From Chloroflexota bacterium (GTDB taxonomy: Bacteria > Chloroflexota > Dehalococcoidia > DSTF01 > JACRBR01), in the NCBI GenBank assembly GCA_028872875.1, contig JAGWOC010000026.1, forward strand, positions 1 through 36,804: a stretch of 36,804 nucleotides of DNA, given 5' to 3'. Positions 5,807-13,997 of the stretch are shown here, piece after piece. Position 1 is the stretch's first letter, and the number at the start of each line of letters is the position of its first letter. The translations under genes and the position numbers were made by a program. The notes under the pieces were generated by a model. That model was not told the origin of the DNA, did not search any database, and worked only from the letters and a program-made list of their open reading frames with translations.

Positions 5807-8560
5807 ATGGTCCTCCAGGCCGAGCCGGAAACACGCAGAACTCTCGCCCACCCGGGCTCTACCATCGAGCGCTTCTTCACGCGCGCCGGCGAAGACCCGT
5901 TCGCGGCGCTCGAGTGGGAACACCGCACCGCCGTGATCGCCGATGAGAGCGGCAACGCATTCTTCGAGCAGAAGGACGTCGAGATCCCGAAGACGTGGTC
6001 GCAGACGGCGACCAACGTCGTCGTGTCCAAGTACTTCCGCGGGCCGCTCGGCAGCGACCGGCGCGAGCGCAGCGTGCGCCAGCTCGTGGGACGCGTCGTC
6101 GACACGATCACCAACTGGGGGATGAAGGACGGCTACTTCGTCGACACGGACGAGGCGCAGACGTTCCGCGACGAGCTGACGCACCTGCTGGTCAACCAGA
6201 AGATGGCGTTCAACAGCCCCGTCTGGTTCAACGTCGGCGTCGAGCCGCACCCCCAGTGCTCGGCCTGCTTCATCCTCTCGGTCGAGGACACGATGGAGTC
6301 GATCCTGGACTGGTGCAAGACGGAGGGGATGATCTTCAAGGGTGGCTCCGGCTCGGGCATCAACCTGTCGCCGATCCGGTCGAGCAAGGAGCAGCTTTCC
6401 GCCGGCGGGCAGGCGAGCGGCCCGATCAGCTTCATGCGAGGCGCCGACAGCATCGCCGGCTCGATCAAGTCGGGTGGCAAGACCCGGCGGGCGGCGAAGA
6501 TGGTCATCCTGAACGCGGACCACCCGGACATCGAGGAGTTCATCGACTGCAAGGTGAACGAGGAGCGGAAGGCGTACGCGCTGGGCGCCGCCGGCTGGGA
6601 CATGTCGCTGAACGGGGACGCCTGGGCCTCCGTGCAGTTTCAGAACGCGAACAACTCGGTCCGGGTGACGGACGCCTTCATGGAGGCGGCGGTGGAGGGG
6701 CGGCAGTGGGCGCTCACGAACGTGGTCGACGGCGGCACCGCGCAGACGCTCAACGCGCGCGACCTGCTGCGGCGGATGGCCGCGGCGGCGTGGGAGTGCG
6801 GCGACCCCGGCATGCAGTACGACACGACGATCAACGACTGGCACACGTGCGCGAACACGGCGCGGATCAACGCGAGCAACCCGTGCTCGGAGTACATGCA
6901 CGTCGACAACAGCGCGTGTAACCTGGCGTCGCTCAACCTGATGAAGTTCGCCGATGACGACGGGCGCCTCGACGCGGAGGCGTTCCGCCGCGCCGTCGCA
7001 GTGACGATCTGGGCGCAGGAGATCATCGTCGGCAACTCGAGCTACCCGACGGAGACGATCGCACGGAACACGCGCGCGATGCGGCAGCTCGGTCTTGGAT
7101 ACGCGAACCTCGGCGCGCTGCTGATGTCGCGCGGCGTGCCGTACGACTCCGACGAAGGCCGCGCCTACGCCGCGGCGATCACCGCGCTGATGACCGGACA
7201 CGCGTACGCGACGTCGGCGGCGATCGCGCAGCGCGTCGGACCGTTCGACGCGTTCCACGAAAATCGCGAGCCGATGTTGCGTGTGGTTGCAAAACATCGT
7301 GACGCATCGCGTACAATGAATGCGGCGCTGACGGACGGCGAGCTGATCGCCGCGGCGCAACAGGCGTGGGACGATGCGCTGGATCTGGGATCGAAGTTCG
7401 GATACCGCAACGCGCAGGCGACGGTGCTCGCGCCGACGGGGACGATCGCGTTCATGATGGACTGCGACACGACGGGCGTGGAGCCGGACATCGCGCTCGT
7501 GAAGTACAAGAAGCTCGTCGGCGGCGGCATGATCAAGATCGTCAACCACACCGTGCCGCGGGCGCTCCGCCGGCTCGGATATCAGCCGGCGGAGGTCGAG
7601 GCGATCGTCCGCCACATCAACGAGCACGAAACGATCGAGGGCGCGCCCGGGCTGCGCGAGGAACACCTGCCGGTGTTCGACTGCGCGTTCAAGCCGGAGA
7701 ACGGGAACCGCTTCATCCACCACCTGGGCCACATCAAGATGATGGGGGCCGTGCAGCCGTTCATCTCGGGCGCCATCTCCAAGACGGTCAACCTGCCGAA
7801 CGAGGCCACGGTGGACGACGTAGCGGACGCCTATGTGGAGGCGTGGCGGCACGGGCTGAAGGCGATCGCCATCTACCGCGACGGCTCCAAGAAGGTGCAG
7901 CCGCTCTCTACGTCGAAGGGCGAGACGAACGGCGGCCAGGCGACGGACGCCAAGCCCGTGCGGCGCAAGATGAGCGACACGCGGAACTCGATCACGCACA
8001 AGTTCAGCATCGAGGGCCACGACGGCTACATCACGGTGGGGCTGTACGACGACGGCACGCCGGGCGAGATCTTCCTCTCCATGGCGAAGCAGGGCTCGAC
8101 GGTGAGCGGGCTGATGGAGGCGTTCGGGCGCGCGGTGTCCTACGCGCTGCAGTACGGCGTGCCCCTGCAGGACCTGGTGCGCAACTTCAGCCACATGCGC
8201 TTCGAGCCGACCGGCCGGACGGAGAACCGCGACATCCCGGTGGCGCAGTCGATCATCGACTACGTGTTCCGCTGGCTGGCGAGCCGGTACATGTCCGCGG
8301 AAGAGGCGTATGAGGTCGGCGTGATGACGCCACAGATCAAGGCGGCACTGGCAGCGGGACAGTACCCGCTCCCGATCGGAGCGCCCGACGCCGGGCGCGG
8401 CGATGCGGGCGCGGCCGGGCCGGTGCCGGCGATCTACCACGCGCCGCGCGCGAACGGTCACGCGGACGCACCCGCCTGCGCGAACTGCGGGTGGATCATG
8501 ATTCGGTCGGGGACGTGTTACCGCTGTGAGAACTGCGGTAGCACGAGTGGCTGCTCCTAA
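5807..8560 (+). CDS. nrdJ: Adenosylcobalamin-dependent ribonucleoside-diphosphate reductase (class II)
   Basis: Reduces ribonucleotides to deoxyribonucleotides using an adenosylcobalamin-derived thiyl radical; needs no oxygen and no small subunit. Seen in 917 residues: a redox cysteine in QCSACFILSVEDTM (about residue 150); the active-site loop NPCSEYMHVDNSACNLASLNL (about 358) with the family's Asn, radical Cys, Glu and second redox Cys; the phosphate-binding ATVLAPTGTIAFMMDCDTTG region near 540; a TSCPD domain (about 725-850); and a C-terminal zinc ribbon CANCGW...CYRCENCG that probably shuttles reducing equivalents. ATG 5807 is preceded by AAAGGA at 5790; longer readings overlap the previous gene. 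No cobalamin riboswitch is visible upstream, so NrdR may be the main control. Confidence 0.96.
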   Translation: MVLQAEPETRRTLAHPGSTIERFFTRAGEDPFAALEWEHRTAVIADESGNAFFEQKDVEIPKTWSQTATNVVVSKYFRGPLGSDRRERSVRQLVGRVVDTITNWGMKDGYFVDTDEAQTFRDELTHLLVNQKMAFNSPVWFNVGVEPHPQCSACFILSVEDTMESILDWCKTEGMIFKGGSGSGINLSPIRSSKEQLSAGGQASGPISFMRGADSIAGSIKSGGKTRRAAKMVILNADHPDIEEFIDCKVNEERKAYALGAAGWDMSLNGDAWASVQFQNANNSVRVTDAFMEAAVEGRQWALTNVVDGGTAQTLNARDLLRRMAAAAWECGDPGMQYDTTINDWHTCANTARINASNPCSEYMHVDNSACNLASLNLMKFADDDGRLDAEAFRRAVAVTIWAQEIIVGNSSYPTETIARNTRAMRQLGLGYANLGALLMSRGVPYDSDEGRAYAAAITALMTGHAYATSAAIAQRVGPFDAFHENREPMLRVVAKHRDASRTMNAALTDGELIAAAQQAWDDALDLGSKFGYRNAQATVLAPTGTIAFMMDCDTTGVEPDIALVKYKKLVGGGMIKIVNHTVPRALRRLGYQPAEVEAIVRHINEHETIEGAPGLREEHLPVFDCAFKPENGNRFIHHLGHIKMMGAVQPFISGAISKTVNLPNEATVDDVADAYVEAWRHGLKAIAIYRDGSKKVQPLSTSKGETNGGQATDAKPVRRKMSDTRNSITHKFSIEGHDGYITVGLYDDGTPGEIFLSMAKQGSTVSGLMEAFGRAVSYALQYGVPLQDLVRNFSHMRFEPTGRTENRDIPVAQSIIDYVFRWLASRYMSAEEAYEVGVMTPQIKAALAAGQYPLPIGAPDAGRGDAGAAGPVPAIYHAPRANGHADAPACANCGWIMIRSGTCYRCENCGSTSGCS

Positions 8561-8609
8561 CGGTAGGGGCAACAACAACAGGTCAAGGAAGACAGGAGGC
8601 AGGGTCAGT

Positions 8610-8840
8610 ATGGCTGTAACCGCAAAGAAGCCGGCTGCCAGGAAGACGGCAGCCAAGAAGACGACGGCGAGGAAGCCGGCGGCCAAGAAGGCCGCGGCGA
8701 AGAAGCCGGCCGCCCGCAAGACCGCGGCGAAGAAGCCGGCCGCCCGCAAGACCGCGGCGAAGAAGCCGGCGCGGGCCGCCGCCGCGAAGTCGCGCACGGC
8801 AAAGAAGCCGGCCGCCCGCAAGACGGCGGCCAAGAAGTAG
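8610..8840 (+). CDS. Histone H1-like Lys/Ala-rich DNA-binding protein
   Basis: A 76-residue protein made almost wholly of Lys, Ala, Pro, Arg and Thr, in a repeated decamer [10 protein letters not shown] (and variants). This is the composition of the eukaryotic H1 tail and of bacterial H1-like proteins such as Hc1/HctB and mycobacterial HupB tails. Probable role: non-specific DNA binding or compaction; inferred from composition only. ATG 8610 has GGAGG at 8595-8599. It has no globular HU domain, so it is not a truncated HU with its core in frame. It lies 49 nt after nrdJ and is followed by two strong hairpins. Confidence 0.75.
   Translation: MAVTAKKPAARKTAAKKTTARKPAAKKAAAKKPAARKTAAKKPAARKTAAKKPARAAAAKSRTAKKPAARKTAAKK
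8701..8760 (+). repeat. Perfect tandem 30-bp duplication inside the H1-like gene
   Basis: Bases 8701-8730 and 8731-8760 are identical and each encodes one ten-residue unit. Diverged copies flank the pair. Exact identity at all 30 bases, including third positions, indicates a recent in-frame slippage event, so repeat number may differ between strains. Confidence 0.9.
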
Positions 8841-8846
8841 GCAGAC

Positions 8847-8873
8847 GGGCGGCAGCATCCCCGGCTGCCGCCC
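8847..8873 (+). terminator. Hairpin after the H1-like gene
   Basis: GGGCGGCAGC (8847-8856) pairs perfectly with GCTGCCGCCC (8864-8873) around a 7-nt loop, 6 nt after the stop codon. No T run follows, so this is either an intrinsic terminator of the U-poor type seen in GC-rich genomes or an RNA-stabilising hairpin. Confidence 0.6.
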
Positions 8874-8905
8874 GCACGCCTCTCCCCCGACAGGCGTGAC
8901 CAGCG

Positions 8906-8937
8906 GTGGCCGGCCCCGGCCGTTCGGGGCCGGCCAC
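8906..8937. terminator. Second strong hairpin, 13 perfect pairs
   Basis: GTGGCCGGCCCCG (8906-8918) pairs perfectly with CGGGGCCGGCCAC (8925-8937) around a 6-nt loop, 33 nt after the previous hairpin. Together they separate the nrdR-nrdJ-H1 block from the next gene. No T tract. Confidence 0.5.
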
Positions 8938-8974
8938 ATCCTCTGCGGCGAGGCGGGAGGAAGGGAGGTCCGGC

Positions 8975-9127
8975 ATGCAGTTCTTCATCGCGCTGGCGGT
9001 GCTCGCGACGGCGTCGACCGCGTACCTGCTGCACCAGTTCTGGCGCCGTGCGCTCGCCGACGCTCCGTCCGCGGCGGACGCGGACGAGGGCCACGACGAA
9101 GCGGCGGGCGAACTGAAGGCGGCCTGA
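8975..9127 (+). CDS. Small single-pass membrane protein, 50 residues
   Basis: Not recognised as a family. The sequence has one N-terminal hydrophobic helix ([21 protein letters not shown]) and then an acidic, Ala-rich cytoplasmic-type tail ending ELKAA. The helix lacks a cleavage site or lipobox, so an anchored small protein is likelier than a secreted one. AAGGGAGG at 8961-8968 places an excellent ribosome-binding site 6 nt before ATG 8975, the best evidence that it is real. Alone between two hairpin regions. Confidence 0.6.
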   Translation: MQFFIALAVLATASTAYLLHQFWRRALADAPSAADADEGHDEAAGELKAA

Positions 9128-9199
9128 CGGGGGAATTCTCCCCGAAAATCTACATAACAAGTCCACACATGTTCCCCTGCGGCGAGTACTATCCGCGGT

Positions 9200-9280
9200 G
9201 ACGAAGTAACCCGCCGAAGGGTGGCGGCGTCCGTAGCATGGACGCTCCCCGCTGCCCCCTTCGGCGGGTTACTCTTCGTC
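9200..9280. other. Long imperfect palindrome (about 81 nt) upstream of the ModE-like gene
   Basis: The arm at 9200-9221 (GACGAA, then GTAACCCGCCGAAGGG) pairs with 9257-9280. There are 16 perfect inner pairs plus 6 outer pairs, separated by a 2-nt bulge on the right arm. The interior contains a nested GCGTCC/GGACGC stem around 9228-9245. The rest of the 9128-9369 spacer holds a short CGGGG/CCCCG hairpin at 9128-9144 and no gene. It could be a terminator, a REP-like element, or a structured RNA. Confidence 0.6.
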
Positions 9281-9357
9281 GCTGCCGCGCATCATTGGAA
9301 CGCACACAGCCGGAGGAGCAGCGGACTTCGGCCGATGTCCGGCAGCGCGCGCTGGCG

Positions 9358-9363
9358 TAAGAT
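9358..9363 (+). promoter_or_regulatory. Candidate -10 element giving a leaderless ModE-like mRNA
   Basis: TAAGAT ends 6 nt before ATG 9370 and no Shine-Dalgarno sequence precedes that ATG, as expected for a transcript starting at or near the start codon. No good -35 is visible, so confidence is low. Confidence 0.35.
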
Positions 9364-9369
9364 GGCGGC

Positions 9370-9702
9370 ATGGAACCGCGCGCGAAGCTCTGGCTGGAGC
9401 AGGACGGCAAGCTCGTCCTGAGCGATTACCGCGTCCGGCTGCTCCAGCTCATCGACGAGACCGGCTCGCTCGCGGACGCCGCGGCCGCGATGCAGCTCTC
9501 GTATCGCCGCGCCTGGGGCAAGGTGCGCGAGATCGAGCAGAACCTCGGCGTAAAGCTCGTCGAGAGCGCGGCGGGCGGCGCAGGCGGCGGCGGCTCACGG
9601 CTGACGCCAGACGGACGGCGGCTCGTCGCACGCTACCGCCGCTTCCAGGACGCGGTGGCGCATGACCTCGGCGACGAGTTCCGGCGCGCGTTTGGCGCCT
9701 GA
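9370..9702 (+). CDS. ModE-like winged-helix regulator, DNA-binding domain only
   Basis: The 110 residues match the N-terminal LysR/ModE-type winged helix: KLVLSDYRVRLLQLIDETGSLADAAAAMQLSYRRAWGKVREIEQNLGVKLVES, then the wing with SRLTPDGRRLVARY. ModE represses molybdate uptake and activates molybdoenzyme genes when molybdate is bound. Here the C-terminal Mop/TOBE metal-sensing domains are absent, as in stand-alone ModE-like proteins, so how it senses metal is unclear. The gly-rich GGAGGGG insert in the wing is unusual. Context: two genes upstream of wtpABC and on the same strand, so control of tungstate/molybdate transport is a reasonable inference. Confidence 0.8.
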   Translation: MEPRAKLWLEQDGKLVLSDYRVRLLQLIDETGSLADAAAAMQLSYRRAWGKVREIEQNLGVKLVESAAGGAGGGGSRLTPDGRRLVARYRRFQDAVAHDLGDEFRRAFGA

Positions 9703-9746
9703 CCGCCCCGCGCGGCCGCCAAGCGCATGATGAGGGACAGGCGTCC

Positions 9747-10775
9747 ATGAGCAGCTCGGAGAGGCCGCTGCCGCCCCGCCGCAACCCGCCGGGGGTGACG
9801 GTGCGCGAGGCGCGCCCCGAGGACAACGCCGCGCTCATCGCGCTCGAACTGGCGAGCCCGCTCGTCCTGGGCGCCGAGCGCGTGGTGTACGATCGCTCGC
9901 CCGACTTCTTCTCGCGGCACCGCCTGCAGCCCATGCGCCGCGTCGTCGTGGCGGAGCTCGGCGGCGAGATCGTCGGCGTGGCCGCCGCCGCGCTGCACAC
10001 GCCGCTGGTCGAGCGCCGGCCGCATCGCCTGGCGTACATCAGCCACGCGCGGGTGCGCGCGGACGCGCAGCGCCGCGGGGTGGCGGGCGCGTTCTCGGCC
10101 GCGCTGCTCGCATGGGCGAAGGAGCACGGCGCCGAGGGGTCGTACTGGTTCATCGCGCCATCGAACGAGGGCTCGATCGCGTTTGGCGGGCGCGGAGGCG
10201 GCCGCTGGCCGGCAGATGCCACCTTCCGGCGCATCGACGTCTCCCGCGCGGACGCCGCGCCGGCGCCGCCGCTCGCACCCGCGCGCATCGAGGAAGCGGT
10301 CGGGCTGATCAACGCGACGCACGCGGGCCAGGATCTCTTCGAGCCGCCCACGGCGGCGTCGATGGCGGCGCGCCTGCGCCTCGACCCGGCCCAGTATGGC
10401 ATCGACCACCTGCGCGGCGCCGTCGCCGGCGGCAGGCTCGTGGCCGTCGCCGGCCTCTGGGACTCAGGCGCCTGCATGGAGGAGGTCCGCACGGACACGC
10501 GCAGCGGCGACGTAACCAGATCGCGCGCCGCCTCCGTGCTGGACTGGGGCTGGGCGCTCGGCGAGGAGCCCGCCTTCCGCGATCTCCTGACCGCACTGGC
10601 GGCCGAAGCGAGGTCGCTCGGCCGCGCGGCGCTGACGCTGTCCGAGCCGGCGCCCGGCGCGCTGCCCGGCATCGCGCTGCCATCGAGCGTCTTTGCGCTG
10701 AGCCTGTTCACGCCGACCGTGCCGCCGCCGGTATCGTCGCCGCGGGGCGTGTTCGTCGATCTGGTGTACCTCTAG
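9747..10775 (+). CDS. GNAT-family N-acetyltransferase
   Basis: A 342-residue protein with an N-terminal GNAT fold: VTVREARPEDNAALIALE (beta1-alpha1), VVVAELGGEIVGVAAAALH (beta3-beta4), and the acetyl-CoA motif A VRADAQRRGVAGAFSAALLAWAKEHG (Q/R-x-x-G-x-A, about residues 107-132). The C-terminal half is longer than a single GNAT domain and may be a degenerate second copy (GGRLVAVAGLWDSG). Substrate unknown. ATG 9747 follows GAGGGA at 9733. It lies between the ModE-like gene and wtpA, but no functional link to metal uptake is visible in its sequence. Confidence 0.85.
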   Translation: MSSSERPLPPRRNPPGVTVREARPEDNAALIALELASPLVLGAERVVYDRSPDFFSRHRLQPMRRVVVAELGGEIVGVAAAALHTPLVERRPHRLAYISHARVRADAQRRGVAGAFSAALLAWAKEHGAEGSYWFIAPSNEGSIAFGGRGGGRWPADATFRRIDVSRADAAPAPPLAPARIEEAVGLINATHAGQDLFEPPTAASMAARLRLDPAQYGIDHLRGAVAGGRLVAVAGLWDSGACMEEVRTDTRSGDVTRSRAASVLDWGWALGEEPAFRDLLTALAAEARSLGRAALTLSEPAPGALPGIALPSSVFALSLFTPTVPPPVSSPRGVFVDLVYL

Positions 10776-10801
10776 ACGCTTGCGCTCCCCTGCGTTATGC
10801 T
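10773..10801 (+). promoter_or_regulatory. Candidate promoter of wtpA
   Basis: TAGACG (10773-10778), 17-nt spacer, TATGCT (10796-10801), overlapping the stop codon of the GNAT gene. Predicted start near 10808, about 40 nt before wtpA. The -35 is weak (4 of 6). Confidence 0.4.
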
Positions 10802-10849
10802 CCCGCAAACCGAACGAGGCGCACCGCCGCCGCATCTGGGAGAGCACGC

Positions 10850-11860
10850 ATGAGGAGCCGGACATTCGCATGGTCCGCCGGGCTGACCGCCGCGGCGATG
10901 CTGCTGGGCGCCGCGTGCGGAGGCGGCAGCTCGAAGACGGCGGGGACGGCCACGCCGGGCATCAGCAACGCGCCCGTGAAGCTGACGATCTTCGCCGCGG
11001 GCACGCTCGCCAACCCGTTCAACACGATCGACAAGGCGTTCAGCGCGAAGTACCCGAACGTGACGGTGCAACCGCAGTTCGGGGGCAGCGTCAAGGAAGT
11101 GAAGCAGGTCACGGAGCTGGGGCAGCAGGCCGATGTCGTCGGGGTGGCCGACTACTCGGTGATCCCGAAGTACATGTTCGGGGCCGGCGGCAAGCCGCGC
11201 TACGCCACCTGGTACGTCGGCTTCGTGTCGAACGCGATCACGTTCGTCTACACCAGCAAGAGCAAGGGGGCCAGCCAGATCACCCCGCAGAACTGGTACA
11301 CCGTGCTCGCGGAGCCGGGGGTGCAGATCGGGCGCTCCAACCCGGACACGGACCCGTCGGGGTATCAGACGCTGCAGATGCTGAAGCTGGCGGAGACGTA
11401 TTACGGGAAGCCCGGCCTTTCGGACGCGATCCTCAAGAACGCGCCGCAGAAGAACATCCGCGACACGGAGACGGAGCTGCTCGGGGCGCTCGAGGCCGGG
11501 CAGATCGACTACCTGGCGATCTACAAGTCGGACGCGCTCCAGCACCACCTCAAGTATCTCGACCTGCCGCCGGACATCAACCTGTCCGACGCGTCGAAGT
11601 TCGCGGCGTACAAGGCGGCCGTCGTGCACACGGCCAACGGCGCGCTGACGGCGGCGCCGATCATCTACGCCCTGACGATCCCGACGAACGCGCCGCACGC
11701 GGACTGGGCGCTCAAGTGGCTGGAGTTCGCGCTGGGGCCGGAGGGCCGGAAGGTGATGTCGGACGCGGGGTTCGGGATCGTGTCGCCGGCGCTGGCAAGC
11801 AACGCGGCGTCCGTACCGGCGGCGCTGCAGGGCCTCGTGACGCAGTGGCCGGGGCAGTAG
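10850..11860 (+). CDS. wtpA: Tungstate/molybdate ABC transporter substrate-binding lipoprotein
   Basis: Extracytoplasmic oxyanion-binding protein. Seen: a signal peptide with lipobox LGAACGGG (Cys at about residue 23), then the WtpA/ModA-type fold: LTIFAAGTLANPFNTIDKAF, GSVKEVKQVTELGQQADVVGVADYSVIPKYM, ATWYVGFVSNAITFVYTSKS, GRSNPDTDPSGYQTLQML, GQIDYLAIYKSDAL and a C-terminal FALGPEGRKVMSDAGFG. The ADYSVIP and NPDTDPSGYQ blocks are typical of the archaeal-type WtpA group rather than proteobacterial ModA. 336 residues is normal. ATG 10850 has GGGAGAG 6 nt upstream. wtpB and wtpC follow. Tungstate versus molybdate preference cannot be read from sequence alone. Confidence 0.9.
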   Translation: MRSRTFAWSAGLTAAAMLLGAACGGGSSKTAGTATPGISNAPVKLTIFAAGTLANPFNTIDKAFSAKYPNVTVQPQFGGSVKEVKQVTELGQQADVVGVADYSVIPKYMFGAGGKPRYATWYVGFVSNAITFVYTSKSKGASQITPQNWYTVLAEPGVQIGRSNPDTDPSGYQTLQMLKLAETYYGKPGLSDAILKNAPQKNIRDTETELLGALEAGQIDYLAIYKSDALQHHLKYLDLPPDINLSDASKFAAYKAAVVHTANGALTAAPIIYALTIPTNAPHADWALKWLEFALGPEGRKVMSDAGFGIVSPALASNAASVPAALQGLVTQWPGQ

Positions 11861-11910
11861 CGGGCGAGCTGCGGGCGCGGCCGGAGCCGCATCTTCCCGG
11901 CGGTCCGGGG

Positions 11911-12714
11911 ATGATCGCGCGGGTCCCGCGGGCGCTGTTCTACGCGGCGATCTGGCTGCTGGGCGGCGTCCTCGTCGCGTTCATCGTGCTGCCGCTCGTC
12001 CGCCTGACGCTGGCGACGTCGCCGGCGGGAATCGTGGACGCGGGCACACACGCAGACATCCGTAACGCCATCCTGCTGAGCCTGAAGGACGCCGCGATCA
12101 CGGCGGTGCTGGCGGCGCTCTTCGGCGTGCCGCTGGCGTACCTGCTCGCACGGCGCGCATTCCCGGGCCGGGGCCTCGTGCAGGCGATCGTGGACCTGCC
12201 GCTGGCGGTGCCGCACACGGTGGTGGGCATCGCGCTGCTCTTCGTCTTCAGCCGCCGGGGCTGGGTGGGCGCGCCGGCCGAGCAGGTCGGGATCTCGTTC
12301 TTTGGCAGCTCGTGGGGCATCGTGGCGGGCATGCTGTTCGTGAGCGCGCCCTTCATGGTCGGCAGCGTACGCGTCGCGATCGAGGCGATCGACCCCCGCA
12401 TCGAGCAGGCGGCGCGTAGCCTGGGCGCGTCGCCTGCGTACGCATTCCGCCGGATCACGCTGCCGCTGGCGGCGCGCGGGATCATGACGGGGCTCGTGCT
12501 CGCGTACGCCCGCTCGATCAGCGAGTTCGGCGCGATCGTCGTGCTGGCGTACTACCCGATGACGGCGCCGGTGAAGGTCTATGACCTCTACCTCCAGTCG
12601 GGGCTCAATGCCTCCGCGGGCGCGGCGGTGCTGCTGCTCATCGTCACGCTGTCGACGTTCGTCGTGTTCCGCGCGCTGGCGTCCGGGCAGGTCCGCCCGC
12701 TCTCGCTACGCTAA
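11911..12714 (+). CDS. wtpB: Tungstate/molybdate ABC transporter permease
   Basis: Inner-membrane channel subunit of about 267 residues with roughly six hydrophobic segments, the first being LFYAAIWLLGGVLVAFIVLPLV. The EAA loop that contacts the ATPase is clear: EAIDPRIEQAARSLGASPAYAFRRITLPL (about residues 160-188; EAA...G with the usual Gly-Ala-Ser). ATG 11911 is used; an in-frame GTG at 11845, overlapping the end of wtpA, would add 22 residues and would couple translation. 50 nt after wtpA. Together with WtpA and WtpC it makes a complete importer. Confidence 0.9.
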   Translation: MIARVPRALFYAAIWLLGGVLVAFIVLPLVRLTLATSPAGIVDAGTHADIRNAILLSLKDAAITAVLAALFGVPLAYLLARRAFPGRGLVQAIVDLPLAVPHTVVGIALLFVFSRRGWVGAPAEQVGISFFGSSWGIVAGMLFVSAPFMVGSVRVAIEAIDPRIEQAARSLGASPAYAFRRITLPLAARGIMTGLVLAYARSISEFGAIVVLAYYPMTAPVKVYDLYLQSGLNASAGAAVLLLIVTLSTFVVFRALASGQVRPLSLR

Positions 12715-12879
12715 TGTCGTGCGTTCGAGTAGGCGTGCGTGAACGCGACGCGAAGCATGGGGCACAGCCGCCCTCGGCCGGGCGTCCGGCGAAGGCGTAC
12801 CGGTCCCGTACGGCACTGCATCTGACGGACTACCACCGCGTTCAAGGCATCCCGGCGAACCGCCACGGTAAAGAAGCGC

Positions 12880-12885
12880 TACGCT
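12880..12885 (+). promoter_or_regulatory. Candidate -10 element just before wtpC
   Basis: TACGCT ends 8 nt before ATG 12894, which lacks a Shine-Dalgarno site. The 178-nt gap from wtpB holds no gene. A leaderless secondary transcript for wtpC is possible; no -35 is visible. Confidence 0.3.
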
Positions 12886-12893
12886 AGGGGATC

Positions 12894-13955
12894 ATGTCCA
12901 CATCCGGCCTGCAGATCGATCGGCTCAGCGTGCGCGCCGGCAGCTTCCAGTTGCGGGAGGCGACGCTTGCGGTCGGTCGCGGACGGACGCTGGCGTTGCT
13001 CGGACCTTCGGGCGCCGGCAAGACGCTGCTGCTCGAGGCGATCGCCGGCTTCCGCGCGGCACGCGGCGGCGCGGTCCGGCTTGACGGCAGCGATCTCGGC
13101 GGCCTTGCGCCGGAGCAGCGGCGGATCGGGCTCGTCTTCCAGGACTACGCGCTCTTCCCGCACCTCTCGGTCCTGGAGAACGTACGGTTCGGCCTGCGCG
13201 CCCGGGGGATGCGGGACGTCGCCGGCGCCGACGCGGCGCTCGGGCACCTGGGGATCGCGCACCTTGGGCGGCGCCGCCCGGCGACGCTGAGCGGCGGCGA
13301 GCGCCAGCGCGTGGCCGTCGCCCGGGCGCTGGCGACGTCGCCGCGTCTGCTGCTGCTGGATGAGCCGCTGTCCGCCATCGACGCGCCGACGCGCGACGAG
13401 CTGCGGGACGTGCTCCGCCGCGTGCTGAAGGAGCTGGCCGTGCCGGCGATCTACGTCACGCACGACCAGGCCGAGGCGCTGGCGATCGGCGACGACCTGG
13501 CCGTGATCATGGACGGCGTCGTGCGGCAGGCGGGCGCGGCGAGCGAGGTCTTCGCGCGCCCGGCGGACGGGGACGTCGCGCGCTTCCTGGGCATGGAGGT
13601 GCTCCACGGCGGCAGGTGCGACGCCAGCGGCCAGGTCGGCGTATGTGGCCAGCGATTGTGGGTCGCGACGGCGAGGGAGCCGGGTGCGCCGGTCTCGCTG
13701 TGCTACCGGCCGGAGGATGTGGAGCTGGGCCTGCCGCTCGGCCCGTGTCCGCAGGGCAACGCCTTCGACCTGCGGGTGGCGCTCATCTCCCCGGCGGGGC
13801 CGTGCGAGCGCGTCGTGCTCGATGGCGCGCTGCCACTGACATCGCTGGTGATGCGGCGGACAAGGGTCGAGCTGGCACTGGCGGAGGGGATGACCGTGCG
13901 CGCGACGCTGCCCCCGTCGGCGATCCATGTCGTCGCCGCCGGCGACGAATCATGA
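12894..13955 (+). CDS. wtpC: Tungstate/molybdate ABC transporter ATP-binding protein
   Basis: Cytoplasmic ATPase subunit, 353 residues. Seen: Walker A GPSGAGKT (about residues 37-44), Q-loop VFQDYALFPH (Q83), signature LSGGERQ (132-138), Walker B LLLLDEP (152-158), H-loop THDQAEAL (H190). The C-terminal third (from about 270) is a TOBE-like domain with LCYRPEDVEL and LTSLVMRRTRVEL, as in ModC/WtpC/CysA-type ATPases. ATG 12894. Separated from wtpB by 178 nt, a wider gap than usual within an operon, so it may have a second promoter. Confidence 0.9.
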   Translation: MSTSGLQIDRLSVRAGSFQLREATLAVGRGRTLALLGPSGAGKTLLLEAIAGFRAARGGAVRLDGSDLGGLAPEQRRIGLVFQDYALFPHLSVLENVRFGLRARGMRDVAGADAALGHLGIAHLGRRRPATLSGGERQRVAVARALATSPRLLLLDEPLSAIDAPTRDELRDVLRRVLKELAVPAIYVTHDQAEALAIGDDLAVIMDGVVRQAGAASEVFARPADGDVARFLGMEVLHGGRCDASGQVGVCGQRLWVATAREPGAPVSLCYRPEDVELGLPLGPCPQGNAFDLRVALISPAGPCERVVLDGALPLTSLVMRRTRVELALAEGMTVRATLPPSAIHVVAAGDES

Positions 13956-13962
13956 TCTGCTC

Positions 13963-13990
13963 TTGACAACCGGGGACGCGGATGTACGAT
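13963..13990 (+). promoter_or_regulatory. Sigma70-type promoter, probably for a leaderless mRNA
   Basis: TTGACA (13963-13968), 16-nt spacer, TACGAT (13985-13990). The -10 ends 7 nt before ATG 13998 and there is no ribosome-binding site, so transcription should begin at or next to the start codon. Confidence 0.65.
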
Positions 13991-13997
13991 CACATCG

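Noticed and set aside
5780-9166. Very long minus-strand open frame across nrdJ
   Set aside because: It is the high-GC antisense shadow of nrdJ: Arg/Pro/His-rich, no domain, no ribosome-binding site.
10112-10849. Longer start for WtpA inside the GNAT gene
   Set aside because: The upstream frame is an overlapping shadow of the acetyltransferase; the signal peptide with lipobox begins naturally at ATG 10850.
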